From Solea solea (Eukaryota > Chordata > Actinopteri > Pleuronectiformes > Soleidae), in NCBI RefSeq assembly GCF_958295425.1, contig NC_081136.1, positions 31,523,843-31,587,842 of the forward strand: a DNA stretch of 64,000 nt. The letters are read 5' to 3'. The notes beneath the pieces were generated by a model. That model saw only the letters and a program-made list of their open reading frames with translations, made no database searches and was not told the DNA's origin. Shown here piece after piece: positions 23,930 to 61,300 of the stretch. Numbering within the stretch: the first letter of the stretch is position 1; each line of letters begins with the position of its first letter. The position numbers and the translations under genes were made by a program.

Positions 23930-24031
23930 GTCTCCTCTCCTCTCCTCTCCTCTCCTCCTCTCCTCTCCTCTCCTCTCCTCTCCTCTCCTCTCCTCTCCTC
24001 TCCTCTCCTCTCCTCCTCTCCTCTCCTCTCT
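23930..24031 (+). repeat. (TCTCC)n homopyrimidine microsatellite
   Basis: This is about 100 bases of TCTCC repeats with occasional TCC shifts, purely pyrimidine on this strand, in PHTF2 intron 1. Long mirror-like pyrimidine tracts can form triplex DNA. Confidence 0.92.
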
Positions 24032-24323
24032 TGCTCATGTTTTTTCATTAGACGTCGACGTTTCAAGTGTCACCAGTTTGTATGAGAATTAGAAACATAA
24101 AAAAGCTCTTCTATGTTTTACATTAGGGCCTGAAAGATTTGGAATAAATATGTAATTGTGATTATTTTGACTGAATTTGCGATATTACATATTCTAAATG
24201 ATTACCGGTGTTATTGTGCAGATCTGTGAGAAACAAAGATGTTTTCTGTGGTCTGTAGACTATAATGTGTTTAGGTCAGGACAATATTTGATTTAAATTG
24301 GCCCTATTTTATATGGTTTCTAT

Positions 24324-24685
24324 TAGAGCTCAAAGAAACTACTCAATAAAGCGATTATTAATCTATTACTTAATTGTCAACTATTTTGATAATCGATTAA
24401 TCGATTTGAAGCTTTTTTCATTATCAAAACAAGATATCTGATTGTTTCAGCTTCTTAAATGTGGATATTTTCTTCGTGTCTTTGCTCCACTTGACAAAGA
24501 AATCACTGAAACTCGATCATTTTGGTTTGACATTCGAGAACATCGTCATTTCCGTGTTTGACAAACACCGATTTGACATTTTTAACATTTTCTGATATTT
24601 TACGGACCAAGCGATTACAACGATTAATTGTGCAAGTAATCGACAGATTAATCAATTATGAAAATAACCGTTAGTTGCAGCTCTA
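24324..24685 (+). mobile_element. Non-autonomous hAT-like element, most complete copy
   Basis: It starts TAGAGCTCAAAG and ends GTTGCAGCTCTA, imperfect terminal inverted repeats. The 8-bp flanks are GTTTCTAT (24316-24323) and TTTTCTAT (24686-24693), matching at 7 of 8 bases, as expected of an aged hAT target-site duplication. At 362 bp it has no coding capacity and would depend on an autonomous partner. Confidence 0.75.
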
Positions 24686-25735
24686 TTTTCTATTAGGTCC
24701 ACACAGTTATTAATCGTGAAATAAACAAAGTTGCAATACGTCCAAGTGCAATATCCATAGGGGAAACCCTGCAATTTATTTGAATAAAAAATAAAAAATT
24801 GCTAACAAGGATGACGATATGATACATTACGGTGTATATAAGGATACTGTAAGCAAGCTCCTCACCTCCATTTTAAGAAAATCTCTCATTGTGGAAATAA
24901 CAGTTGGGGGAGAGTGAAATGACAGAAAAGCCTGCTGCCAACTTGTGGTTGGCGGCTTAAACACAACACAAGAATGATTGAAAAATCTGGCAAATCCGTT
25001 AGAAACGATGGTGAAGATGCAAAATTATAATTTGTACCAATCAAGAATCGTATCACAATGGCAACATCTGTCACAATAATCTCAAAATTATTTTTTTTTT
25101 TAACCATATAAGGCAGCTCTATGTTGTAATCTGTTGGGTTTTTTTCTCGCTCTTTAAGAAGCACTTCCTATTTCTTCATCCCAAATAGCAACTATGTCGT
25201 CAACGCTGGCCAAAAGTGGTTTCCAAGGAATTTAATTTTCCATCTCGTCTTCCCTAAAGACGGTCCGCATGGAATCAAACCGGAGGAGTGATCGTGTTCC
25301 GTTTTGTGTAAACAAAACAAATAGTTTTCTTCACCCTTCCACAGTTATACATACTTAAATTGAATCTCTTTACATTCATACTTATGCCATTGTCTTAAAC
25401 CAAACGTAGGTCTTGGTGGACTTCACTGAAAAACAATCATTACTTTTAGTTTTTAAAGTGTGGTCTCATCAGAATGTCTTTCTCTTCTCTGCCTTTCTTT
25501 GTTTTTAAATATCATTTTACTATAATTTACCTCACACACACACACACACACACACAGAAGGAGCATTCAAACCTCCACATTTCTCCACCACTGACCCTGA
25601 CCTTCACTGACACATTCACATTCTAACACACACACACACACACTGCTACAGACATACAGTAACACTAATTACACGCCACAATTTCCTGCACGCACAAAGA
25701 CACATACCACACCCACTTGTCTCCCAACGCCCCTA

Positions 25736-25796
<61 letters not shown>
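25736..25796 (+). repeat. (CA)n microsatellite
   Basis: This is about 60 bases of CA repeats, preceded by shorter CA tracts at 25534-25556 and 25627-25643 and followed 80 bases later by a CT tract. Confidence 0.93.
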
Positions 25797-25800
<4 letters not shown>

Positions 25801-25871
25801 TAAGATCTCAGTCACAGAAAGAGCCCTCTCATAAACAATGGCCTACATAATTCATGCTGTCTTACTTGACA

Positions 25872-25874
<3 letters not shown>

Positions 25875-25936
<62 letters not shown>
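25875..25936 (+). repeat. (CT)n microsatellite
   Basis: This is about 62 bases of uninterrupted CT repeats in PHTF2 intron 1. Confidence 0.95.
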
Positions 25937-25940
<4 letters not shown>

Positions 25941-26171
25941 ATGGGTCAGTTCATTTGTCAGACAGACTTGGCTGAGCTGTAGACCTTATGTGTATTCGTG
26001 TGTGTGTGTGTTTGTTGGTGGTTGTCATCAATGTTAAATTCCTTGCGAGCTTTGTAATGGTAAGTGTGTGAAAAAAACATTTTTTGTTTGTAGTGCTGAG
26101 CTACTTTGTTATTATTTTTTAAAGCTCTATGAATTCAGCTTCCTGTGTTGAAAATATAAATATTGTATTTT

Positions 26172-26280
26172 TTGGCCCTTTTCCACCTATGGTCCCAGCT
26201 CATCTCGCCTCGGCACAGCATGGCACAGTTTAGGATGTTTTTCCACTACAAAATAGTACCTACTCAACCTTTTCTGGAAT
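26172..26280 (+). repeat. Interspersed repeat fragment (TTTTCCAC...AGTACCT type)
   Basis: GGCCCTTTTCCACCTATGGT, then CATCTCGCCTCGGCACAGCA and TTTTTCCACTACAAAATAGT, is a repeat type I know from many fish genomes. A related segment in inverse orientation lies near 56820-56890 (AGTACCAGGTACTATCGCCA, GTGGAAA). Confidence 0.5.
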
Positions 26281-26560
26281 AAATGACTGAATTAACTGAA
26301 CGAAGCAAGCAACACTTTTTAAGACTTTATGAATGGAGGAAACAAAAATGAGCAAAATCTCGATTAATCATTCAAAATGATTATATTTTATTTGTATTTA
26401 CTTTTTGTTTGCGCGACAGCTCAATGGACCAGAAATAGACCCAGGCTTGAAGTCGCTGTCCTTACAGCTTGTCTGTCCAAACGTTGGATACTTAGAACTA
26501 TTTTCATTTTTTCTTCATTAATCCTTCATTAAATAAAATTTAATACATTTATTACATTTA

Positions 26561-26785
26561 GGGCCACACGGTTGCTGTAGTGGTTAGCACTCTAGCCTTT
26601 GCAGCAAGAAAGCCTGGCTTCAAGACAAGGGCCTTCCTGCAAGGAGTTTGCATGTTTTCTGCGGGTTCTCCAGCTTCTTCCCACAGTCCAAAAACATGCA
26701 GTTTGGGGATTAGGCAAATTGGACACTCTCAATTGACCGTAGGTGTGAGTGGATGGTTGTTTGTCTCTATATGTGTTGTTTGCTT
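26561..26785 (+). mobile_element. V-SINE/DANA-like SINE, plus orientation
   Basis: It begins GGGCCACACGGTTGCTGTAG and TGGTTAGCACTCTAGCCTTT, the tRNA-derived head with an A-box-like TGGTTAGCACT, then has the conserved middle (GAGTTTGCATGTTTTCTGCG, CCCACAGTCCAAAAACATGC) and ATTGACCGTAGGTGTGAGTG. This layout matches tRNA-derived teleost SINEs such as DANA. The B box is degenerate. Confidence 0.75.
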
Positions 26786-29700
26786 TTTAAAAAGTGTTGT
26801 TTGATAATACTGACACTAATCTAACTCGATAGTTATGATTAAGGTTAGGAATAATTCTATGTTAAGACTGTCCAAATGAATGGAAGTCACTGCAGCGCCC
26901 TAAGAATAGCTGTGTGTGTCTGTTGTCTGGGCTCTGTTCCCTAAATACCCTCTAGCAAACCACACTGTATTTTGGGAACACTGCGAGTGTGTGTGTGTGT
27001 GTGTGTGTTTTTCCACTGCCAGCCTATTTCTCCATCTTATGTTTTCCAGCATAAGTAATAATAACCGAGCAGTTTCCAGCTAATTGTTTGTGTCTGTAGC
27101 CGTATGAGGCAATAATCCGTGTCTGTGTTTGTGTCTGATGCCGTGTGTGTGAATCAGAGTTGGCATTACTGAGGTATGATGAAGGGATTTTCAGGCTTTG
27201 AACAGGGACAATCTTCTTGTCTTTCTTATCGCCGTCTCTGAAGGTCTTACATGTGTCAGAAATGTCTCAGAGAGGTAAAAACAAAAACACTGCTGTTTGC
27301 TGTTTGGGAGCCTACTCCACTGGTGATGGAGTGACGCTCTCTGAGGCTTGTCTGTCTGGACCATTGTCTGGTTGTTCCGACAATTGCTGTCTTGTGGTTG
27401 CACAATGTCACCGTTTGTGAGTTTTTACCGTTGGTTGCGCGACAGTGAGGTCGTCGCTTCTTCCGAAAATTCAATTCAAACAAATATTAAGTGACATGCT
27501 ACTGTATTCCTTCAGTGTTATGCAGATGCCTCGCATGCGTCACACAAACACAAACATGAGGACATTATTATTATTATTACTTGTACTCTTTGTCACTACA
27601 ACTTAGTCACGTTGGTACAGTTGAGTCCACATATGTGCCTTAGATATATATTAGCCTTAGAACCCAAAAACACCTGGCAAAAGTGGACCACAAGCTGTTT
27701 TCATTGTGTACCTCAGCGATGTAATCTCTTAAATCATAGAACTATGAAAAGTAGGGGTGTAATAGTATGTGTATTTGTACTGTGCCATGCTGTATCATAG
27801 GGTAAAATTTGCATTTTGAACTCACCACTAACAGAAGCTAACTTACCAACTGTCCTGGAACTTTGCACAGAGCACTCGCTTTGGGCTGCTCATCTGTTTA
27901 AAATTGTCCTTAAAGGTCCAGGTCATAGGTTAAATTGTCAAGTATTTAGTGTGACCCCCACTCAACAACCCTAATCGTCTATTTCATGTAGTAAAATATA
28001 TATATGTACTCTGAAAATTGTCTGCTACGCCTGGATTATTCCAAGACGTGCTTGAGCATATCATACACATGCTGTATAAATTAAAGTCGTTGAACGTTTG
28101 CTAATGTTTAACACTGTCAGTCGCCAGACAGACATAAAAACAACAAAGCTGGCAGTGCCTTAAGACCTTTGCACGGGACATATTAATGGATGATATTTAT
28201 AGACATATTGGGAATGTACAGTATGTTCACGTCTAAAGCTTATACAGGCATACATATTATGTCTAAGTAGCACAAGCTAAAATTCCTTGGGGTAGCTTTG
28301 AGTGCTACTGTTGTTTGCATTCATGTTCGCCTGAAGCCTAATGGTTCATTGAATCTGTATTTGAGTTGTGGAAATGGCGTGTCTTTGGTAACTGTGTCAG
28401 TTCAGTGTGGGGCGTTTTCTCCCCGTGTGAATGACAAATAAACGCGTCAGTGTTTATGTTAACAGAGGAAGGAAGACAGAGCACGTTTCTCGCTTTTTTT
28501 CCACCCTCCATATGTTGTCTCTCTTGATCTGTCCATTATTCCCTTTCTTTCACCGCCTCTTTCACCATCCCTTAAGTTGAAGTACGAAGCCTTTTATTGC
28601 CCCATGTGAACTCATTTACTTGTGTAACCGCTGCTCATAGAAAAAGGACAACCAGCACAGTCCCCCACTCTCTTGTTCCCTCCCTTCTCCTTTCCACTAT
28701 GTTTTATTTGCACCGTCACAGATGAAAGCAAGTGCACCGTGCATCTGTGTGTGTCCGTGTTTCAGCAGCTGAAGATGGAGGGAGGGGTCATGATTGTAAT
28801 TGTAGACAACGGCAGGGCAAAAGACTGTCTTCCTGTTTCTAAAAATGTCTCTTGCCTTCTGAGGCAAAAGTGTACACGCACTCCTGTGCTCACGAGCAGC
28901 CGCTCACACATACACACAACACTTCTGCACGCATCTATTCAGCATTCAAATAAGAAGAAATGGGTATTTTCAATTCTGTGTATTGTGCCTGCTAGTGGTC
29001 AAGAAGAATGTTTGTGCGTGCGTGTGCGTGTGTGTGTTTAATACCACCGTCAGACTCCAGTAAAAGCCTTTGTCTCCTTCCTTCTTTGGAACTTCATACT
29101 TGACGTGCAGCTTGTGCTGACTCCATTACCGCAAACTCCAGACTCTCGCACTCTTCCACACTCTCGTCTCAGTTTTGAGTGGGGATTTTAATCGCACATA
29201 CGCAGTAAAAATAAACACCGTGTTGTCCAACGGTATGATAAGATAATAGTGTTCGCGTGTAACATTTCAACCGGTTATGCGGGTGATATTTAAGTAGGTA
29301 CTAATATTAAAAACACAGATTAAATCGGCAAAACTACACAATACAGTAAGATACAATTCATCACGGGACTGGTAAAGATAAACGTCATTCTTCACATATT
29401 TTCTGGATTATTTTGGTCAAGTCAGCTAAAATTGTCTCTCGGGCCACGTTGAGATAACAGAATCCTAGTATAAACAAGCTCTATTTACGTGGAGGAGGAA
29501 GAGGAAATTGATGTTATGTGGAGGAAAAGAAACAGACAAAAGGGAAGAGGGGGTAAAAGAGTGGCACACCGCTAGTCCCCTGTGTTTAAAAACCACATCT
29601 TCCTTATTCTGCTGCACTGACTCATTATTAAATGTTAAATTCTATAATGGACCATTGTTTTATTTAACTCATTTGCCTCATCGCCTCTGCTCGAATGTCC

Positions 29701-31177
29701 AAACTCAGTCCTACTAGATGTGTGTTGTGTTTATATTATGTTATTGTACAGACATTGTCAGTGTTTGTCATAATGTAATGTGTTCGTCATGGCTCCTCAT
29801 TCTGCCACCGCAAGAAAACCAAACCAAGACAATTCCCTTGATCCCACGCTTCTTCCCAACGTCATCAAATGAGGCCTTTTGTTATTGTTTTGATTTTGTT
29901 TTGTTGTTGTTGTTGACCCCTGTTTATTCTGTGTGTTGACTGTAAAGAGAGGTGTAAGTGAGTCAGCCGCAGTCATGTGACCAGTTTGTAAATAAGGGTA
30001 TTTGTCATGTTTTTGACTGTATTAGACTGATATAAGTAGATACTCACGTGTGTGCGTGCGCGAACAAAATAACCGCTTTATGTTATTGTCGGTGTCGCAT
30101 ACCTTTGACACTCAATCACAATGACCAAGCGTCGTATCTACTCCATCACCAGAAGATCCAGTTTCGGAGTCGACTCGCTGTAATAACACACTGACTGTAA
30201 GACTGACACACACTGCTAGCCTAGTGTACACTGTGGGTGAGGTCAAGATTGTACAAGGGTACTTCAGACATTCTCAGCCTCACCCAAAACACTGTCAAGA
30301 GAACGGTTGTTGATGCATTATTTTTCAAGAAAGTCTTTAACGTCAACACACTCGGTCACGAGGTCAGGCCTTGAGCCTTCTATTTACTCGTGGATGACTT
30401 CATCATCACTCTGAAAATGGCGACCGTGAAAGGTGGGAGTCAGTCAGAACTCTCACCTTCTGATTTTCAAACGACGCCACTTGTCCTAAGTGAAATAAAG
30501 CTTTGTAGAAGACATTTATGCCACAAAATGGCAGATACAGGCACAATTGTTATCATATAATGGTAATATAATGGTATAGTGACCACTGCATGGAATCTTA
30601 CACCAGACCATTGAACTGTTGCTAATGAGCAAAGAACAAACATCCAGTTAATAAAGTGAGTCATTAATCATCATCATCATCGTTGACTTGACAGCAGTAT
30701 TCATATTAACGCATGCTGCTGCTTGTTTCAATGAGACATCTTTGTTTTTGTTTGGTTTATTTTTTACGCGGATATGACTCCCTCTTGAAGTTTCCATTGA
30801 AATGCAACACACATTTACTCTCCACTTTTCCAGTGCAGTGAAAATGCAGCAACTAGCGGTTCAGTTACATGATTTTCTAAATATTATCCTTTATTCACTG
30901 AATCTCTTCATATTATTTCTTGCTTATTTATAAGGGATAAGGCAGTGAACCAATATACCCATGTAGTCATTTTAACAGAGATTGAAGAAACGCGAAGTGT
31001 TAAAGAGTGTGTATTCTTTATTAACAATGACACTGTGTCTGTGTATGTGTCAGATTATGATTCAATAGAAACATCATCCAGCTCCAACACCACAATCACT
31101 GCAGTAGTAATTATTCCCACGTGTTTGTTTATGTTGTATGGTGGGTGTCATGGGAGATGACATGCTGAATTAAATGT

Positions 31178-31209
<32 letters not shown>

Positions 31210-31421
31210 ATAAGTGAACGCCTTCACGTAAATCAGAATAAACACACGTGTTCCTCCTCCCTCCCCTTTGTCAGTTGTTAAGACACACCTGCCTACCAGG
31301 TATATAGATGCAAGTCCTCCTCCCTCTTGCCTCATTACTCGTCATTGACACTACTTCTCTCCCTCTCTCTCTCGCTGTGTTTTCAGTCTAAGATGCCCTA
31401 GGCAGGAGAAGGGAAATGTAA

Positions 31422-55766
<24,345 letters not shown>

Positions 55767-58170
55767 CAGTGAAAGGATGAAAACAAAACCACGGTGTGGA
55801 GCTGTCGATCTCACTGACCTGAAGACTGGAAGTCAGTCTCACATGCGAGTGCTCTGACCTTCAACGTTCTCACTTTGTGCACTTCACAAAAAAACTTATT
55901 TATTTACCCACTCAGTGTTTTTATTTAGGGTTTATTTGAATTCTAGTTTGTTTCTATTTTTTTTTGTGTATTATGACACAAAGACCATGCTATTTTACCC
56001 ATCTACATAAAGTATTATAAGCATAAATTATTATCATTATTATTATTATTAATGTTATTGTGATAGTTTAGGCTCGAAGCTGTGTTGGCGTTTTTTTCCG
56101 TTTTAATTTTGCAAGTTTTGAAAGCAACATTTTTAAGTGCTGACTTGGACGGAAATCTTTAACGTTTTATTTGCTTAAACTGAAGATTATTTATGTATGA
56201 GTTTGAAAAAAAAAAAAACATGAGTCATTTTTCTTCTGACAAACTTTCTTATATTTTACTACACGTGAAAACTTTCTTAGGCCGTAAAAGGAATTAAGAA
56301 ACATTTACTTTGAAACCGTTGTGATCAAGTTAGAATCCTCTTTATTATCCTTGAACTTGGGCTCGTTTAGTATCAATCCCGGTCGTTGTTTGTTTGAAGT
56401 TAACATTCAACTACGCCAGTTTAAATCCTAATCTCAGATTTAAACGCGTAAGAGAGCTGGGGCTGTTAGCCTAATCTGGAGTGTAAATCCAAAATAATCT
56501 GGTGTCGCTACTCGTGTAGTTTCCTTGTATTCCTCCATTTTATGAGCAAAACTCAAGATTAAGAAGTTCACACGGTGCCAGCTCGCCTCGCACCAGTACT
56601 TCCTCCATGACCAGAGCAGTCCACACCAGACTCCTGTTAAATATTGAGATTTTAGACATTTCCTCAGTTAATTGTCGGAGATTAACCCACGTTTTTTAGG
56701 ATTGCTAAATCTTTTTAACTCATCTACAGTTCAGCATTGTTCGGCTTGGTTCTAGTGTCGGACGTCACGCTCTTCCTGTGACCAATCAGCGGGCAGCAGT
56801 CTGGCGACGTTGCGAGCACTTGGAACTTCGCCAGAGCAGGTACTATAAAAAGTACCAGGTACTATCGCCAGTGGAAACACAACTTAACCGTGCCCGGGCG
56901 AGTTGAAATGCGCCAAATGTGGGTATTTTTTTATGCCGATGGCGCCCTCTGCTGGATCACACAGTAATTAACTTTCTAAGTTCAAACATATCTGAATTAC
57001 AGATAAAAAAAAAAGAAAGGGAGAGCCCTAACTAACATCGACGTTTTAAAAGTTACCGACTTACCAGAGGAAAATAGTCCCTGGTTGGTGCTCTCATTTT
57101 TACAGCGAGAAGTTAAAAACGCTGCAGAGAAACAATCGTCCGCTTAATGGAAATAACAGCAAAATGAAATATGAATAAAAACACTTACTTTAAAGTGGTT
57201 TTTAACCAGTTTTTTCCAGCAAAACATGAAGGTAACCACTCCTCTCGTTGGGTCACATAGTTTAGATATTTCCATGATGTTTAGTACAATGTACAGATAA
57301 TGAACGAGACCAATGTGCGTTTACCCTCCCTCGCCCCCTGTAGGCCTAAACGATCACTGCATGTTCCGTCTCTTTCCAAACATCCACGTTCTAGGATGAG
57401 ACTCAGCACCGTCTGGTAGTTTAGTTCAGTTACATATGTCAACTTGTCAGTCAGTATTAGATGGTTTCATAAATCGGTTTAGAAGAGTTAACTTCCCACG
57501 AGTATGTAGACGGCAGAATAAAGAGAATTGCACTTTAAAAAAAAAAATTATTTTAAATGGAAGAAAAAACAAGTTACATCTTCTTTTTGTTTGTTTTTTG
57601 TTGTACCTCACCTGCTTATTAACACAATGTGCTGTTATAATGAAATATTCTACATGGTACGTGAAGTTATCATGACCCTGCAGAGAATCTTGCATCACAC
57701 TGACACAAGTCGTCGTTGTTGCTGCCTCGGTGAATGATTTAGTGACTCATTAACTGACTATTCACTCATGAATATGCGAGCAGAATAATCTTCAGTGTGT
57801 GAATCCGAGGAGGAAGAAAAAGACCAAAGTGCTTTTTGTTTGTTTTTGTTTGTCTCTGCTGTAAAAAAAAAAAGGAAAAAAAAGAAATAAGAATGTATTT
57901 GCTGCATTTTGCTTTAAAATCGGTTTCCCTTTGGAAATACTTTTATTTTTCTGTTCTTTCACGTTGTTTTTGTTTGTTCCTCACGTTCATTAGATAAAGA
58001 ATTGTTGTTTTTCAGGAACAGACTTTTGAATTGTACGGAATACTAGGTTAAAAGAACTGTTGTGATTCTGTTTTCCTAGAGTCAGAAGATTTTGATTTTT
58101 TTTTTCTGTGAACTGGTCTGTCAACAAGGTCTACATTTTTATAAGAAAAATAAAAAAGATTTTGATGTTG
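55767..58170 (+). other. phtf2: PHTF2 3' UTR (putative)
   Basis: This is AT-rich non-coding sequence after the stop. AATAAA hexamers occur near 57174, 57514 and 58148; the last is followed within about 20 bases by a TG/T-rich stretch, a good layout for a cleavage site. A repeat fragment resembling the one at 26172-26280 occupies about 56740-56890. The true end cannot be fixed from sequence alone. Confidence 0.45.
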
Positions 58171-58300
58171 AGTTTGCTGATTTGTTTGTTGTCTTTTAGT
58201 AGAGTGGAAAACATCTCACTCTCTCTGTGTCCTTATCATGCAGGTTGCAGGATCCAGATCCAGTTTAATTATTATTATTATTATTATTATTAATAATAAA

Positions 58301-61300
58301 TGGTCCAAAAAGTCATAGTATAGTATGTCGTCCGGAATCACTCAAATGTCATAGTATAGTATGTCGTCCAAAATTGGTCAAAAAAGTCATAGTGTAGTAT
58401 GTCGTCCAAAATTGGTCAAAAAAGTCATAGTGTAGTATGTCGTCCAAAATAGTTCAAAAAAGTCATAGTATAGTATGTCGTCCAAAGTTGTTCAAAAAAG
58501 TCATAGTATAGTATGTCGTCCAAAATTACCTAAAAACGTCATAGTATAGTATGTCGTCCAAAATTGGTCAAAAAAGTCATAGTATAGTATGTCGTCCAAA
58601 GTTGTTCAAAAAAGTCATAGTATAGTATGTCGTCCAAAATCACATAAAAAAGTCATAGTATAGTATGTCGTCCAAAATCACATAAAAAAGTCATAGTATA
58701 GTATGTCGTCCAAAATCACATAAAAAAGTCATAGTATAGTATGTCGTCCAAAATCACATAAAAAAGTCATAGTATAGTATGTCGTCCAAAATCGGTCCAA
58801 AAAGTCATAGTATAGTATGTCGTCCAAAATCGGTCCAAAAAGTCATAGTATAGTATGTTGTCCAAAATCTGTCAAAAATGTCATAGTATAGTATGTCGTC
58901 CAAAATCACCTAAAAAAGTCATAGTATAGTATGTCGTCCAAAATCACCTAAAAAAGTCATAGTATAGTATGTCGTCCAAAATCTGTCAAAAATGTCATAG
59001 TATAGTATGTCGTCCAAAATCACCTAAAAATGTCATAGTATAGAATGTCGACCAAACTCACCTAAAAAAGTCATAGTATAGTATGTCGTCCAAAATGACC
59101 TAAAAACGTCATAGTATAGTATGTCGTCCAAAATTGGTCAAAAAAGTCATAGTATAGTATGTCGTCCAAAATCAGCTAAAAAAGTCATAGTATAGTATGT
59201 CGTCCAAAATAGGTAAAAAAAGTCATAGTATAGTATGTCGTCCAAAATTGGCCAAAAATGTCATAGTATAGTATGTCGTCCAAAATCACCAAAAAATGTC
59301 ATAGTTTAGTATGTCGTCCAAAATCGGTCAAAAAAGTCATAGTATAGTATGTCGTCCAAAATCAGCTAAAAAAGTCATAGTATAGTATGTCGTCCAAAAT
59401 TGGTCAAAAAAGTCATAGTATAGTATGTCGTCCAAAATGACCTAAAAACGTCATAGTATAGTATGTCGTCCAAAATTGGTCAAAAAAGTCATAGTATAGT
59501 ATGTCGTCCAAAATTGGTCAAAAAAGTCATAGTATAGTATGTCGTCCAAAATTGGTCAAAAAAGTCATAGTATAGTATGTCGTCCAAAATGACACCAAAA
59601 TGTCATAGTATAGTATGTCGTCCAAAATCAGCTAAAAAGGTCATAGTATAGTATGTCGTCCAAAATAGGTAAAAAAAGTCATAGTATAGTATGTCGTCCA
59701 AAATGACACCAAAATGTCATAGTATAGTATGTCGTCCAAAATTGGTCAAAAAAGTCATAGTATAGTATGTCGTCCAAAATGACCTAAAAACGTCATAGTA
59801 TAGTATGTCGTCCAAAATTGGTCAAAAAAGTCATAGTATAGTATGTCGTCCAAAATTGGTCAAAAAAGTCATAGTATAGTATGTCGTCCAAAATCACTCA
59901 AAGATGTCATAGTATAGTATGTCGTCCAAAATGACCTAAAAACGTCATAGTATAGTATGTCGTCCAAAATTGGTCAAAAAAGTCATAGTATAGTATGTCG
60001 TCCAAAATGACACCAAAATGTCATAGTATAGTATGTCGTCCAAAATCAGCTAAAAAGGTCATAGTATAGTATGTCGTCCAAAATAGGTAAAAAAAAGTCA
60101 TAGTATAGTATGTCGTCCAAAATGACACCAAAATGTCATAGTATAGTATGTCGTCCAAAATCAGCTAAAAAGGTCATAGTATAGTATGTCGTCCAAAATA
60201 GGTAAAAAAAAGTCATAGTATAGTATGTCGTCCAAAATCACATAAAAAAGTCATAGTATAGTATGTCGTCCAAAATCACCTAAAAAAGTCATAGTATAGT
60301 ATGTCGTCCAAAATCACATAAAAAAGTCATAGTATAGTATGTCGTCCAAAATCACATAAAAAAGTCATAGTAGAGTATGTCGTCTAAAATCACCTAAAAA
60401 AGTCATAGTATAGTATGTCGTCCGAAATCACATAAAAAAGTCATAGTATAGTATGTCGTCCAAAATCACTCAAAGATGTCATAGTATAGTATGTCGTCCA
60501 AAATGACCTAAAAACGTCATAGTATAGTATGTCGTCCAAAATCGGTCAAAAAAGTCATAGTATAGTATGTCGTCCAAAATAGGTAAAAAAAGTCATAGTA
60601 TAGTATGTCGTCCAAAATGACACCAAAATGTCATAGTATAGTATGTCGTCCAAAATTGGTCAAAAAAGTCATAGTATAGTATGTCGTCCAAAATCGGTCC
60701 AAAAAGTCATAGTATAGTATGTCGTCCAAAATCGGTCCAAAAAGTCATAGTATAGTATGTCGTCTAAAATCACCTAAAAAAGTCATAGTATAGTATGTCG
60801 TCCAAAATCACATAAAAAAGTCATAGTATAGTATGTCGTCCAAAATCACACAAAAAAGTCATAGTATAGTATGTCGTCTAAAATCACCTAAAAAAGTCAT
60901 AGTATAGTATGTCGTCCAAAATCACATAAAAAAGTCATAGTATAGTATGTCGTCCAAAATCACATAAAAAAGTCATAGTATAGTATGTCGTCCAAAATCA
61001 CATAAAAAAGTCATAGTATAGTATGTCGTCCAAAATCACCTAAAAAAGTCATAGTATAGTATGTCGTCCAAAATCACCTAAAAAAGTCATAGTATAGTAT
61101 GTCGTCCAAAATCACATAAAAAAGTCATAGTATAGTATGTCGTCTAAAATCACCTAAAAAAGTCATAGTATAGTATGTCGTCCGAAATCACATAAAAAAG
61201 TCATAGTATAGTATGTCGTCCAAAATCACTCAAAGATGTCATAGTATAGTATGTCGTCCAAAATCACATAAAAAAGTCATAGTATAGTATGTCGTCTAAA

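Larger units (their letters stand above)
16958..31386 (+). other. phtf2: PHTF2 intron 1 (repeat-filled)
   Basis: This is about 14.4 kb with no recognised coding sequence. It includes microsatellites (17015-17064, 23930-24031, 25736-25796, 25875-25936), hAT-like fragments (22830-22985, 24324-24685), a SINE (26561-26785), a palindrome at 22154-22175, fragments of other interspersed repeats (about 17630-17850 and 19580-20050) and a candidate 5' UTR exon at 22554-22614. Confidence 0.6.

Noticed and set aside
26561..26640. Functional tRNA gene
   Set aside because: The tRNA-like head of the SINE has a degenerate B box and no complete cloverleaf.
26580..26804. Small open frame of 74 codons
   Set aside because: It lies within a V-SINE/DANA-like SINE copy and is not a gene.
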